From the NCBI RefSeq assembly GCF_029868855.1, contig NZ_JARWOV010000128.1:1-47606 (forward strand): a stretch of 47,606 bases of DNA, in the 5' to 3' direction. Shown here piece by piece: positions 8,007-16,885 of this stretch. The first letter of the stretch is position 1. Each line of letters begins with the position of its first letter. The stretch comes from Nocardia carnea (lineage in GTDB: Bacteria > Actinomycetota > Actinomycetes > Mycobacteriales > Mycobacteriaceae). The translations under genes and the position numbers were made by a program. The notes under the pieces are model-generated. The model had not been told where the DNA came from and ran no database searches. It worked only from the letters and a program-made list of their open reading frames with translations.

Positions 8007-10067
8007 TCAGTTGGACGGGCTCTCATCGGCGCTCGGGGCGGGCTGTTGGAGCCATCGCCGGTAGGTTTCGTGCCGGAATTGGTAGGCGGTGCCGTTGACT
8101 CGTAGGAGCCCGTTGCGGCGAGCCCAGTCCAGGAACACGGTCGGCCGCGCCGCGAAAATGCCGGTTCTGCGGAAGATGAGCGTCGCGGTGAAGAACCGCC
8201 CGGACGCGCGGCCGATCAAAAGCCCGAACGTGGTGGCGAAAACAACCGTGAGCACGGGCCCGGTGGCCAGGTGAGCAGCGGAGGCCGTTGGGTCGTTACT
8301 CGCCTCGGCTCTGGAAATGGCCAGTGCCATCAGCGCGCCCGCGGATGTGATTCCGGCAAGTGCTCCGACTATTGCTGCGGCGCGCAGATCGTTGCGGATC
8401 AAATGGCGTTCATCGATGGTGTGGCGTAGTTGCTCTTCGGCGTCGGCGGAGAATCCGATCACGAGCATGAACGTCAGCGCGGCGATGATCCCAACGACGA
8501 GTCCACTCGAGTGATAACTGCCGAGCAATCTGACAAGGATCCCGACGCCCGCTCCGGCCACCAGACCCAGAGCGAGGCCTTTACGCCACCTGGATCGTTT
8601 TGTCGCCTGCCATACCAGACGAGTCGCCGGCACAGTTCTCCTCGACCCGACCACCACACCGACGGCCAGGCCGAATGTCAGTCCGAATGCGGGGCTGTAG
8701 ATGAGTCCGACCAAGAGTCCGAGGACGATCACGCTCAACGTCAGGTGGAGGGGGGTGGGTATGGATGTGGTGTTCCTTTCGGGCTCGTAAAGAAGCAGTG
8801 CGCTCGCAGGGCCGCCGATGAGTAAGGCCGAGAGTCCGGCCGCCATCATGATGAGGACGGCAGCCGTGACTGCGTGCCAAACGCGGCCTCGGGTGGTTCC
8901 TGCCAGTTCCCAGATCTCGTCGAGCCGGATCGCGGTGCCGTCACCTCCGGTATTGCGGCGGTGTTCGAGACAGCGGGCCAGCGTCTGCATCCACGTGTGG
9001 ACGTTGTCGCTGGTGTAGGCGCGGTACCGTTTGTGCTGTTCACGGCCGATGACCGCAGCGGGGATCTGGGCGGCGAACAACAGGTCTTCGACAGCGTCCG
9101 GGGTGGCGCAGCCGGTGAGGCGCTCTGCGGTGGTGGGGTCGTGGTGCAGGGCGTTGACGGCGAGCCCGAGCATCCAGGGGGTGTGCAGCGCGGTTGCCAG
9201 CGCTGTGCCGGGTTCGGTGCTGATGCGTGTGCTGACCTCGGTCCAGGTTCCGCTGGTCGTGCCGATGGCGTCTCGGTATGCGGTGAGGTATTCACCGACG
9301 CGGTCGGGCGGCAGGGGTTGCAGGGCGACCGTCGCCGCGCCGTGCAGGCCGTTGTCAGCGCCCAACTCGCAGAGTTTCCAGAACTCGGTGGTGCGGCATA
9401 CGACGACGACCGGCGCATTACGCCAGGCTGTGGTGTTGAGGTGGTCCAGCAGAGCGCGGGCCCTCGATCCTCGACTGTCGGGGGTGTCCATCTCGTCGAG
9501 GCCGTCGATCACCGGCAGGATCAACCCGTCATCGACCAGCTTGCGCGCCAGCACCGGTCGTAGCTGCGGATAGTCATAGCCCAGCCGGGTGGTCAGCCAG
9601 CCGGAGAAATCCTGCTCACCATCCCAGCCCGCGGCATTGACCCGGACAGGCACCGGCTGTTCCGCACGCTGCGCATCGGTGGCACAGTTGCGGCGCGTTT
9701 CCAGCAGGCCCAGCACCAGATGGATCGCGGCGACGGTCTTGCCGCTGCCCGGCTCGCCGAGAACGACCAGACGTGGTAGCGGCGGACCGAGCAATTCGTA
9801 GTAGGCGGCGATATCGGACACATCAGCGGACTCGATGGTCTCTCCGGACGTCGACCGCGAAACGGTGGTGAACCCGACCCGCATGAACACCCCCGGCCCT
9901 CCTCGGAGATCCTCGCGCAGCCGCCTTTCGGTGCTGCGCACTGTCGCGGCCAGCTCATCGGCCCAGCCGGCGACAGTCGCCCGATCGGTCGGCGGCCGCC
10001 ACCACCGCCACAACGACATCGACGGTTTGATCAACGCGGCCCCTGCCCGCACGAGCCCAACCTCCAT
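8007..10067 (-). CDS. NACHT-domain NTPase with C-terminal membrane region
   Basis: A 686-residue STAND-type ATPase. Order of parts: a short N-terminal helical region (1-75); the NACHT domain with Walker A GEPGSGKT (about 104-111) and Walker B LILPVIDGLDEMD (about 183-193); a winged-helix/helical region; a run of roughly six or seven hydrophobic segments (about 396-625, for example AVTAAVLIMMAAGLSALLI and LVVGIIAALTFMLVIGF); and a short tail with GLLRVNGTAYQFRHETYRRWL. Bacterial NACHT proteins include antiphage sensors; actinobacterial ones with this membrane C-terminus are little characterised. ATG 10067 is chosen over an upstream start that adds a non-conserved extension. It is a single gene with no effector neighbour. 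Confidence 0.85.
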   Translation of the reverse strand: MEVGLVRAGAALIKPSMSLWRWWRPPTDRATVAGWADELAATVRSTERRLREDLRGGPGVFMRVGFTTVSRSTSGETIESADVSDIAAYYELLGPPLPRLVVLGEPGSGKTVAAIHLVLGLLETRRNCATDAQRAEQPVPVRVNAAGWDGEQDFSGWLTTRLGYDYPQLRPVLARKLVDDGLILPVIDGLDEMDTPDSRGSRARALLDHLNTTAWRNAPVVVVCRTTEFWKLCELGADNGLHGAATVALQPLPPDRVGEYLTAYRDAIGTTSGTWTEVSTRISTEPGTALATALHTPWMLGLAVNALHHDPTTAERLTGCATPDAVEDLLFAAQIPAAVIGREQHKRYRAYTSDNVHTWMQTLARCLEHRRNTGGDGTAIRLDEIWELAGTTRGRVWHAVTAAVLIMMAAGLSALLIGGPASALLLYEPERNTTSIPTPLHLTLSVIVLGLLVGLIYSPAFGLTFGLAVGVVVGSRRTVPATRLVWQATKRSRWRKGLALGLVAGAGVGILVRLLGSYHSSGLVVGIIAALTFMLVIGFSADAEEQLRHTIDERHLIRNDLRAAAIVGALAGITSAGALMALAISRAEASNDPTASAAHLATGPVLTVVFATTFGLLIGRASGRFFTATLIFRRTGIFAARPTVFLDWARRNGLLRVNGTAYQFRHETYRRWLQQPAPSADESPSN

Positions 10068-11206
10068 ACCTGACACACGAAACAGACTGCCACCACCGGC
10101 ATCTCGGCGCACTGTTCACCGAACTCATGGGCGCATCGTGCCGCAGTTCGTGCTCGTTGCCGACCCGTCCGGGCCGCAGGCCTTCCGTTCCCGCGCTGCG
10201 CGAGCGGCCTCGCTCGCAACGGGCGGCGGGATCGCCCTGGTCTGGGCCTACGACGCCGGAGGCTGGGAGGGATCCGACGGCGGCTCTGACGGTGGTTCGG
10301 CCGGTGGTGGAGGTGACGGCGACGGAGGTGCAGACGGCGTACCCGCAGGCTCTAGGTCCGACGGTGATTCAGAGCGCGCGGGCGGGTGTCCCCCTGGAGC
10401 CGGAGTTGCCTCCTCTTCCTCCATCTCGCCCGAATCTGGACTCGGCGCCCCGCTCGGGTCGCGCTGGCACCCCACGGCATATGGTCGGTGCCGTAGCCCC
10501 CCGGATTCGTGGAGACCGAACGGGTGGCGGAACGACTGCACGGCCCCGAAGGTGCCGGCATTCGCGCGCAGAGCCCCCTTCGGAAGGGTCGCACAGCCGG
10601 AGGAAATCGCGTCCGCGGTCGTGTATCTGGCATCGCCCGAAGCCACCTGGGCCGCCGGAGCCATTCTCGATGTGAACGGAACTTCCCATCTCCGGCTCGG
10701 ACGGCTACCCCGGGGCGCACAGGGAGCGGCTTTCCCGCAGTGTGGTCGCTACGGAGCTTCGGGAAATTCCGCCGGAAGTAGTGCGAGGGGGCGGTAGCGA
10801 GCAGGATCATTCCTCGTCCGTTGTCTCAGTCGACGAAGATCTGCCCGGCAGGCCGCGTGCCGGTACCCGGCGACGGTTCCAGCGCCGGCGAGCCGAAAGG
10901 TCGGGGTCGCCGGGGAGCAGGACGGTGACTCGGACCTGGCCTCCGGCACTGGGTTGCGCGTCGGCGAGTTCTCATCCTCGGCCGCCCGAGTCGATGTCGG
11001 GTGTGGAATACCCGCATCGAACTCGCCGGCGGTGCGCCGCCGTACGACGGCCCGGCCGGTAACCCTTCGGCGACCGGTCGGCGCTGCCCGCGTACGCCCC
11101 GCCGGCGGGGCGCAGACGCATGCCTGTCCGTAGGGAGGAATAGACTCGAGGTTCTGATGGTTGACACGACAGCATTCATGGTCGTCGACGTGAGGAACCT
11201 GCGACA
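10068..11206. other. Intergenic stretch of 1.1 kb with an SDR relic
   Basis: 10484-10698 is a frameshifted SDR fragment. The flanks (10120-10480 and 10700-11200) are open in several frames but rich in Gly/Ser or Pro/Arg, with no recognisable family or ribosome site. A leftward frame around 10820-10990 (GGQVRVTVLLPGDPDLSARRR) looks slightly protein-like but cannot be identified. Confidence 0.4.
10484..10698 (+). pseudogene. Short-chain dehydrogenase C-terminal relic, two frameshifts
   Basis: The family's C-terminal sequence is recovered by hopping frames: VGAVAP from 10484, then GFVETERVAERLHGPE from 10503 in another frame, then FARRAPFGRVAQPEEIASA and VVYLASPEATWAAGAILDVNG in a third frame, ending near LR at 10698. 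This is the classic end of SDR enzymes (P-G-x-x-x-T, G-R-x-x-x-P-E-E-I-A, G-x-x-x-x-V-D/N-G). The Rossmann N-terminus and the catalytic YxxxK are missing. Confidence 0.7.
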
Positions 11207-12220
11207 GTGTCCGTGCCGCTGAGCATTCTCGATCTGGTCTCCATCCCCGAAGGCTCAACGGCCCGCGACGGCATCGCTGCCTCGATGGAGGCCGCCCGGA
11301 CGGCAGACCGACTCGGCTACCGGCGGCTCTGGTTCGCCGAGCATCACAACACCGCCAACCTTGCCGCCAGCGCCACAGCGCTGCTGATCTCTCGAGCCGC
11401 CTCGGTCACCGAGCGGATCCGCGTGGGATCCGGCGGTGTGATGCTCCCCAACCATGCGCCGCTCATGGTTGCCGAGCAGTACGGGACCCTCGCCAGTATC
11501 TACGGCGACCGGATCGATCTGGGCCTGGGCCGTGCCCCGGGCACGGATATGATGACCGCTCGTGCGGTGAGCCGGTCATCCAGCGAACCGCAGGCATTTG
11601 CCGAGCACATCTACGACCTGCAGGGCTGGTTCAGCACAGCCGGAACCGCCCGGAGTGCGCCTATCGTGTCGGCTGTCTCCGCAGGCACCCAGGTCCCCAT
11701 CTGGGTCCTGGGTTCGACGGTCAACGGTGCCTCCATCGCCGGACAGCTCGGCTTGCCTTTCGCCCTCGCCTCGCATTTTGCGCCCGACCAGCTGGACGAG
11801 GCCGTCCGGGTCTACCGGGACACATTCACCGATTCCGCACCCACCGCGCAGATCGCCGAGCCCTACCTGATGGCGGGCATCAACGTCATGGTGGCGCCGA
11901 CGGACGATGAGGCCGAGCGCGAGTTCACCACGCTCGAACAGATGTTCCTCGATATCCGCAGCGGCCGGCGCCGCAAGCTCCAACCACCCGTCGACCCCGA
12001 AGAGCTTGCTGCCCACGGCGGTCGTGATCACACGATGCTGCGTATCAAGGCAGTCGGCGCGCCGCGGACGGTCGTGCGGGAACTGGAGGAATTCGTGGAG
12101 CGCACCGGCGCCGACGAGCTCATCACCGTCACCTACGCCTACGACCCCGCAGTGCGGCAGCGGTCCCTGAAGCTTCTTGCCGGCGAGTGGTTCGAGCCGC
12201 CGACGGGTGTGCCCAGTTAG
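11207..12220 (+). CDS. Luciferase-like flavin-dependent oxidoreductase (MsnO8 type)
   Basis: A 337-residue TIM-barrel enzyme of the bacterial-luciferase superfamily. Visible hallmarks: SILDLVSIPEG at the start, then LGYRRLWFAEHHNTANLA, SGGVMLPNHAPLMVAEQYGTLA, and YGDRIDLGLGRAPGTD (phosphate/flavin region). These match the subgroup of LLM class oxidoreductases that use FMNH2 with an unknown small substrate. GTG start with GAGGAA upstream. It stands alone between an intergenic relic and a convergent TetR gene. Confidence 0.88.
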   Translation: MSVPLSILDLVSIPEGSTARDGIAASMEAARTADRLGYRRLWFAEHHNTANLAASATALLISRAASVTERIRVGSGGVMLPNHAPLMVAEQYGTLASIYGDRIDLGLGRAPGTDMMTARAVSRSSSEPQAFAEHIYDLQGWFSTAGTARSAPIVSAVSAGTQVPIWVLGSTVNGASIAGQLGLPFALASHFAPDQLDEAVRVYRDTFTDSAPTAQIAEPYLMAGINVMVAPTDDEAEREFTTLEQMFLDIRSGRRRKLQPPVDPEELAAHGGRDHTMLRIKAVGAPRTVVRELEEFVERTGADELITVTYAYDPAVRQRSLKLLAGEWFEPPTGVPS

Positions 12221-12602
12221 CGGGGAATCGAACGCGGACCCGAGGTGGCATCGGCGTCGCGGTAACCTCCCTGGCAGCGTCGACCACCGACCTTCTGGCG
12301 TCGGGCACACGGCCGAGCTGCGAATCGCAGACGCGGATGGTCGTATCGAGTGAGTCGCGCCGGAATACTGTAGCGATCCAGCTGTCCAGCGGAATCGCAC
12401 CGGCGATCCGTCGTCGGTGACGGCCGTTGTGTGGAAAGCCTCGATCTATGGGCGCAGGGTCGTCAGAACCTGTTGTGCGGCATTTGCATGGCCGGCCGCG
12501 TCGGCAACGAGGTCCGTCCGACACGTCATCGACGCCCGGCGCAATATCGGCGACGCGGAATCTGGTCCAGATACACGAGCGAACCGACTTCCTCGAGCGC
12601 CC
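12221..12602. other. Convergent intergenic region
   Basis: About 380 bases between two convergent genes. Nothing recognisable is seen, and no strong terminator hairpin. Confidence 0.4.
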
Positions 12603-13301
12603 CTATTCAGTCCCCGTGACACAGCTGCTGAATCCGGCGATGCCGCGGCGAGCAGCCTCCTGCACACTTTTCAATGCTCCGACATCCGACATCACCGCCC
12701 GCAACGACGTTCTCGCGGCCGCATCGGCGACATCGTGCAGTTCATCCCGGCTTTTGCCCTGGGCGTGGAACCGGTATTGAGTCCCCTCGTTCAGGCTCAA
12801 CGCCGTGCGCGCGAACTCCTCCGGTGACACGTCGATGAACTCGCCGGATGCCACCCCTTCTTCGATAATGCTGCAAAGTCGCGCCGACAACTCGTCATAG
12901 TCGCTTTGGAAGTCGCGGAAGACATCCGGCTGTTTCTTCGCTGCTTCTTCCAGATCGTAGAAATTCAGCGGTGCCGTGCACATCTGGATCACATCCCGAT
13001 GAAGGACGATGTAGAGCCGGACCGCCGCCGGGGAATCGTGGTGCGACAACACCCGTGCCGCCTGTAGCGATGCCCGGTTCTGGTCCATGATCTCCCGCAA
13101 GATCTCGTCTTTGGACTTGAACCAGTAATACAGCGACGATTGACCCATGCCCGCCCGCGCCGCGATCGCTCCCATGCGGGTGGCCGCGAAACCTTTTGCC
13201 GCGAACAGTTCCGCGGCGGCAGTCAGAATATCGCCGCGAGGGTCGTCCACGACGATTCCACTTCGTCGCGGACGTCCCCCCTGCGATGGCACTCTGGTCA
13301 T
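12603..13301 (-). CDS. TetR family regulator, last gene of the catabolic operon
   Basis: A 232-residue protein. The N-terminal helix-turn-helix is clear: DILTAAAELFAAKGFAATRMGAIAARAGMGQSSLYYWFKSKDEIL (about 22-66), the TetR pattern ending in the S-L-Y-Y-W-F recognition helix. The rest is an all-helical ligand-binding domain. ATG 13301 (MTRVPSQGGRPRRSG) is chosen because earlier in-frame starts add a non-conserved tail. It lies 130 bases downstream of the solute-binding protein gene on the same strand, so it probably controls this cluster. The palindrome at 22418-22438 is a candidate target. Confidence 0.88.
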   Translation of the reverse strand: MTRVPSQGGRPRRSGIVVDDPRGDILTAAAELFAAKGFAATRMGAIAARAGMGQSSLYYWFKSKDEILREIMDQNRASLQAARVLSHHDSPAAVRLYIVLHRDVIQMCTAPLNFYDLEEAAKKQPDVFRDFQSDYDELSARLCSIIEEGVASGEFIDVSPEEFARTALSLNEGTQYRFHAQGKSRDELHDVADAAARTSLRAVMSDVGALKSVQEAARRGIAGFSSCVTGTE

Positions 13302-13431
13302 ACGGCAATGGTAGATGGTTCTGCCGTGCCGGCGATCATCGATACCTCCGGATCTCATCGGATCTGATTGTGGCCCTCTATGATTCGACATACCGTCGGG
13401 GTAGCTTCTGCCGGAATGCCGAACCGACCGA

Positions 13432-14418
13432 CTAACCGGTGGCGGCGAACAGCGCTTCGTAATCCGCCGGTTCCTCCTCGATCACACCGTATTCGACAAC
13501 TGCCGCCCCGTAGTCGCGCAAGGCCTGACCGTCGTCCTCGGTGGGGAATTTGGGAAAGTTGACCTGGTCGATGATGCCGGCGTCGATGCCCATTTCCGCG
13601 ACGGCTACCGCGCCGACCCGGTCGGGGTTTTCCTGCGCGAATGTGTTGACTTCGACCATCGCCGCGCGGAAAGCCTTGACGACCTCGGGGTTCGATTCCG
13701 CGAACTGCCGCGATGTCGAATAGTAACCGGCTACCTGGTCGGGAAAAGACTGAACGCCGGGGGCGATGATTTGCTTCCAGCCTTTGTTGAGTCCGGGCGT
13801 GCGATGCGGCTCCGACACCCATATCGCGTCCACGTCGCCCCGTTCGAGCGCTTCCCCCATATCCGAGAACGGGAGCTGGGTCCACCTCAAGCCCTCATGG
13901 CTCACACCCAGTTTGTCGAGGGCGCGGCGGATGTGTACCTCGCCGATATTCTGCAGCGTATTGACCGCGATGTTCTTGCCCGCGAGATCCTTCGGCTCGT
14001 CGATTCCGCTGCCGGGGAGTACGAGGACACCGTGGTCGTCTTCGTCGGGTGTGCAGCACGGCGCCCAGGCCGGCTGCACCAGCTGTAACGGCAAGCCGGA
14101 ATCGATCGCCGCGAGCTGGCTCACCGTATTGGAGTAGCCGAACTGGTTTTCACCACTGAGCACGCTGGGGATCACGGCGGCACCGCCGTCGGCGAAGCTG
14201 ACTTGTACGTCCAGCCCGTGTTTCTCGAAGATCCCCTCATCGATTCCGACGAACAGCGGGGCACTGAGAATCGCGGGGATTGTCCCCACGTTGACCTGGG
14301 CGAGTTCGCCCTCGGCCAACGCGGAATCGGCGCTACCGCCACCGCCGCACGCCGTCAGCACCACGGCGGCCGACGCGACGGCACCATAGCGCACGGCGCG
14401 GGAAAGTTGTTCGAACAT
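13432..14418 (-). CDS. ABC transporter substrate-binding lipoprotein (NitT/TauT type)
   Basis: A 328-residue lipoprotein. Residues 1-24 are a lipoprotein signal with the lipobox LTAC (Cys24) followed by a Gly/Ser tether. The mature part has the NMT1/SsuA-like fold: VNVGTIPAILSAPLFVGIDEGIFEKHGLDV, then PSVLSGENQFGYSN, then GKNIAVNTLQNIGE and VDAIWVSEPH. Homologues bind taurine, alkanesulfonates, nitrate or pyrimidine-like compounds. Here the ligand is unknown. It is encoded 22 bases downstream of the ATPase gene. Confidence 0.9.
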   Translation of the reverse strand: MFEQLSRAVRYGAVASAAVVLTACGGGGSADSALAEGELAQVNVGTIPAILSAPLFVGIDEGIFEKHGLDVQVSFADGGAAVIPSVLSGENQFGYSNTVSQLAAIDSGLPLQLVQPAWAPCCTPDEDDHGVLVLPGSGIDEPKDLAGKNIAVNTLQNIGEVHIRRALDKLGVSHEGLRWTQLPFSDMGEALERGDVDAIWVSEPHRTPGLNKGWKQIIAPGVQSFPDQVAGYYSTSRQFAESNPEVVKAFRAAMVEVNTFAQENPDRVGAVAVAEMGIDAGIIDQVNFPKFPTEDDGQALRDYGAAVVEYGVIEEEPADYEALFAATG

Positions 14419-14440
14419 CGTTACTCCTCATCATTTCGTG

Positions 14441-15229
14441 TTACGCGCTGACGAGGTTCGCGTCGTTGCGGACCATCTCGCGGATTCGGCCGAAAACGTG
14501 GGCGCGCAGGCGCGCGAATTCGGGCAGGGATTTGGTTTCGATCTGATCGCGACGATCCGGCAGGTCGATATCGACGATCTCGGCGACACAACTCGGGGAA
14601 CGGGTCACGATTGCCACCCGGTGGCTCAGGTACACCGATTCGTCGACGTCGTGCGTCACGAAAAGCACCGTGGTGCCGGTTTCGTCACGCACTCGCAGCA
14701 GCAGGTCCTCGAGGTCGGCGCGGGTCTGCGCATCGACCGACGCGAAGGGCTCGTCCATGATGAGAACCGCCGGGCGATACGCGATCGCCCGCGCGATCGC
14801 GACCCGCTGCTGCATACCGCCGGACAGTTGGAACGGTTTCTTCTGCGCCGCCTCGGCGAGCCCTACTTCGTCCAGTGCCCGCGCGACTCGCTCCCGGCGG
14901 TCGGCCGTGCTGATGCCGTTCTTCATCAGCGGCAGTTCGACATTTTTCGCCACGGTGATCCACGGCAGCAACGAGCGTGCGTAATCCTGGAAGACCACCG
15001 CGAAGTCGAGCGGTGGGCCGTCGACGCGCCGGCCCTGGAATGTCACCGAACCGCTCGTCGGCCGGTCGAGACCGGCGATGCACCGCAGCAGAGTCGTTTT
15101 CCCGGCGCCGGAGGGGCCGACAATACTGAACAGTTCCCCCTTTTCCACGCTGAACGACATATCGGCTACGGCTGTGAAGCCGCCGCCCTTGACGGGGTAT
15201 GTCTTTTCCAGATTCGACACGATGAGCAT
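14441..15229 (-). CDS. ABC transporter ATPase (NitT/TauT type)
   Basis: A 262-residue nucleotide-binding subunit. Walker A is GPSGAGKT (about 39-46), the Q-loop lies in VFQDY, the signature is LSGGMQQR, Walker B is VLIMDEPF, and the switch histidine is in FVTHDVDES. The order and size match SsuB/TauB proteins. It sits between the permease gene and the binding-protein gene in one transcription unit. Confidence 0.95.
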   Translation of the reverse strand: MLIVSNLEKTYPVKGGGFTAVADMSFSVEKGELFSIVGPSGAGKTTLLRCIAGLDRPTSGSVTFQGRRVDGPPLDFAVVFQDYARSLLPWITVAKNVELPLMKNGISTADRRERVARALDEVGLAEAAQKKPFQLSGGMQQRVAIARAIAYRPAVLIMDEPFASVDAQTRADLEDLLLRVRDETGTTVLFVTHDVDESVYLSHRVAIVTRSPSCVAEIVDIDLPDRRDQIETKSLPEFARLRAHVFGRIREMVRNDANLVSA

Positions 15230-15281
15230 CGGCCGCTGCCTTTCTTGGTAAGTACAACTCGTGCGAGAAGGGAATCCGGCG

Positions 15282-16073
15282 TCAGTTCGTGCCGGAGCGC
15301 CGCGGGTTGCACCATCGCAACAACCGTCGTTCGGTCACGGCGTAGAGGGAGGTCAGGAGGAACCCGAGGATTCCCAGGATCAAGATTCCGGACCACATCG
15401 TCAGCAGCTGGAACGTCGCCTGTGCCTGCGTGATGACGAAACCCAGACCCTGCTGGGCGCCGACCATCTCGCTCGTCACCATGAGGATGAGGCTGAGCGG
15501 GATCGCGATCCGCACACCGACCAGCACGCGCGGCAGCACCGCCGGGAACACGATGTACAGCTGCCGGCGCAGGCCGCGGATGTGGAACGCCTGCGCCGAG
15601 GCCAGCATCGTCGGATCCAGCCGGCGTGCACCGTCGGCGGTACTGAGCAGAACCGGCCAGACACAGCCCAGTGCGATGAGAAAGATCTTCATCTCGTCGC
15701 CGACCCCGAACAGCATCATCGCGAACGGGATGAGCGCCGTACTCGGAATCGCCCGGGCGAACTCCAGCGTCGGCGAAACCATGCGTTCGACCACCGCGAG
15801 CTGGCCGATCACCAACCCCATCGCGACCCCGGTGACCACCGCTATTGCCAGCCCCGCGCCGAGCGTTGTCAGACTGGCGCGGACATTCGCGAGACCTTCC
15901 GGTGTCGTCCAGTACTCGCCCGCCTCGGCGATGATCGCCGACAGGGCGGGGAAATAGACGTTGTCGCTGTTCTCCGACAGCAGGAACCACGCCGCTGCCG
16001 CGCCGAGCGCGCCCACGATACCGAGGGCCGTGCGGCCACGTCCCGTGGACAATGCCGCTGTCACTGTCGTCAT
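15282..16073 (-). CDS. ABC transporter permease (NitT/TauT type), second copy
   Basis: A 263-residue membrane protein with about six helices. The conserved EAA-loop region follows ARAIPSTALIPFAMMLFGVGDEMKIFLIALGC, with the coupling helix in ASAQAFHIRG. It starts at ATG 16073, overlapping the stop of the upstream permease by four bases (ATGA), so the two are translationally coupled and probably form a heterodimeric channel. Confidence 0.92.
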   Translation of the reverse strand: MTTVTAALSTGRGRTALGIVGALGAAAAWFLLSENSDNVYFPALSAIIAEAGEYWTTPEGLANVRASLTTLGAGLAIAVVTGVAMGLVIGQLAVVERMVSPTLEFARAIPSTALIPFAMMLFGVGDEMKIFLIALGCVWPVLLSTADGARRLDPTMLASAQAFHIRGLRRQLYIVFPAVLPRVLVGVRIAIPLSLILMVTSEMVGAQQGLGFVITQAQATFQLLTMWSGILILGILGFLLTSLYAVTERRLLRWCNPRRSGTN

Positions 16074-16885
16074 CGGATCTCCCCCGGTCCCTGCGCCGAC
16101 AGCAACCGCGTCTCCACGCGGCGCATCAGCGTGTTCAGCACGATCCCGGCGAGACCGCTCAGCACGATGTAGGCGTACATGCGCGCCGGGTCGCCCGCAG
16201 ACCGCGACATCGTGATCTCGTAGCCGATACCGGGCATCTGGATGATGATCTCGGCGGTGACGACGAGGATGAGGGCCGTCGAGGTGGCCAATCGGATCGC
16301 CGTCGCCAGATACGGCAGCATGCTCGGTACCTGGATCCAGCGGATCCGCTGCCACAGCGTGAGGTGGTAGGACCGGGCTGTCTCGAGGGCGACCGGATGC
16401 GCCGCCCGCACGCCGGCGATCGCCGGCACCAGCACCTGCCAGAACGCCGCGAAGACCGCGAGGAACAGCGCGCTCTCCGCTCCGGTGCCGATGGTGAGGA
16501 CCACCAGCGGGATCAGCGCGACCGACGGCACCGGGCGCAAGAATTCGATCACCGGTCGCAGCAGTGCTTCGAAGGGGACGAACAGGCCGAGCACGATCCC
16601 CGCCGCGGTGCCGAGGACCACCGCGATGCTCAGGGCCGACAGCCAGGTGCCGACCGTGCTCGCCAACGCCGGCCCCAGCTCCGGGCCGGTCAGTTCCGCG
16701 GCCAGGGTGGCCGCGATCTCACTGGCGGGCGGAAAATAGTCGGCCGGCAGGATATCGGCGCGCGTCAGGATTTCCTGCAGGGCGATCAGACCGGCGATGC
16801 AGGCCGTGGTCTGTACGCGGCGGCCGAGGGCCAGAGATATGGCGGCCCGCTGCTTCGGCAGCGGGATCGCGGTGACCGCGGTCAT
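16070..16885 (-). CDS. ABC transporter permease (NitT/TauT type), first copy
   Basis: A 271-residue permease, paralogous to the next gene. It shows RPVIEFLRPVPSVALIPLVVLTIGTG and ETARSYHLTLWQRIRWIQVPSMLPYLATAIRLA, the typical EAA motif of the SsuC/TauC group. The start overlaps the stop of the FAD monooxygenase gene by four bases (ATGA), tying import and oxidation into one unit. Confidence 0.92.
   Translation of the reverse strand: MTAVTAIPLPKQRAAISLALGRRVQTTACIAGLIALQEILTRADILPADYFPPASEIAATLAAELTGPELGPALASTVGTWLSALSIAVVLGTAAGIVLGLFVPFEALLRPVIEFLRPVPSVALIPLVVLTIGTGAESALFLAVFAAFWQVLVPAIAGVRAAHPVALETARSYHLTLWQRIRWIQVPSMLPYLATAIRLATSTALILVVTAEIIIQMPGIGYEITMSRSAGDPARMYAYIVLSGLAGIVLNTLMRRVETRLLSAQGPGEIR

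Noticed and set aside
9835..10797. 320-codon plus-strand frame with a Gly-rich middle
   Set aside because: It crosses the NACHT gene start and the SDR relic; only the last part (SDR tail) is meaningful and it needs frame changes.
14438..15433. 331-codon plus-strand open frame
   Set aside because: Shadow of the ABC ATPase and permease genes; the minus strand has Walker motifs.
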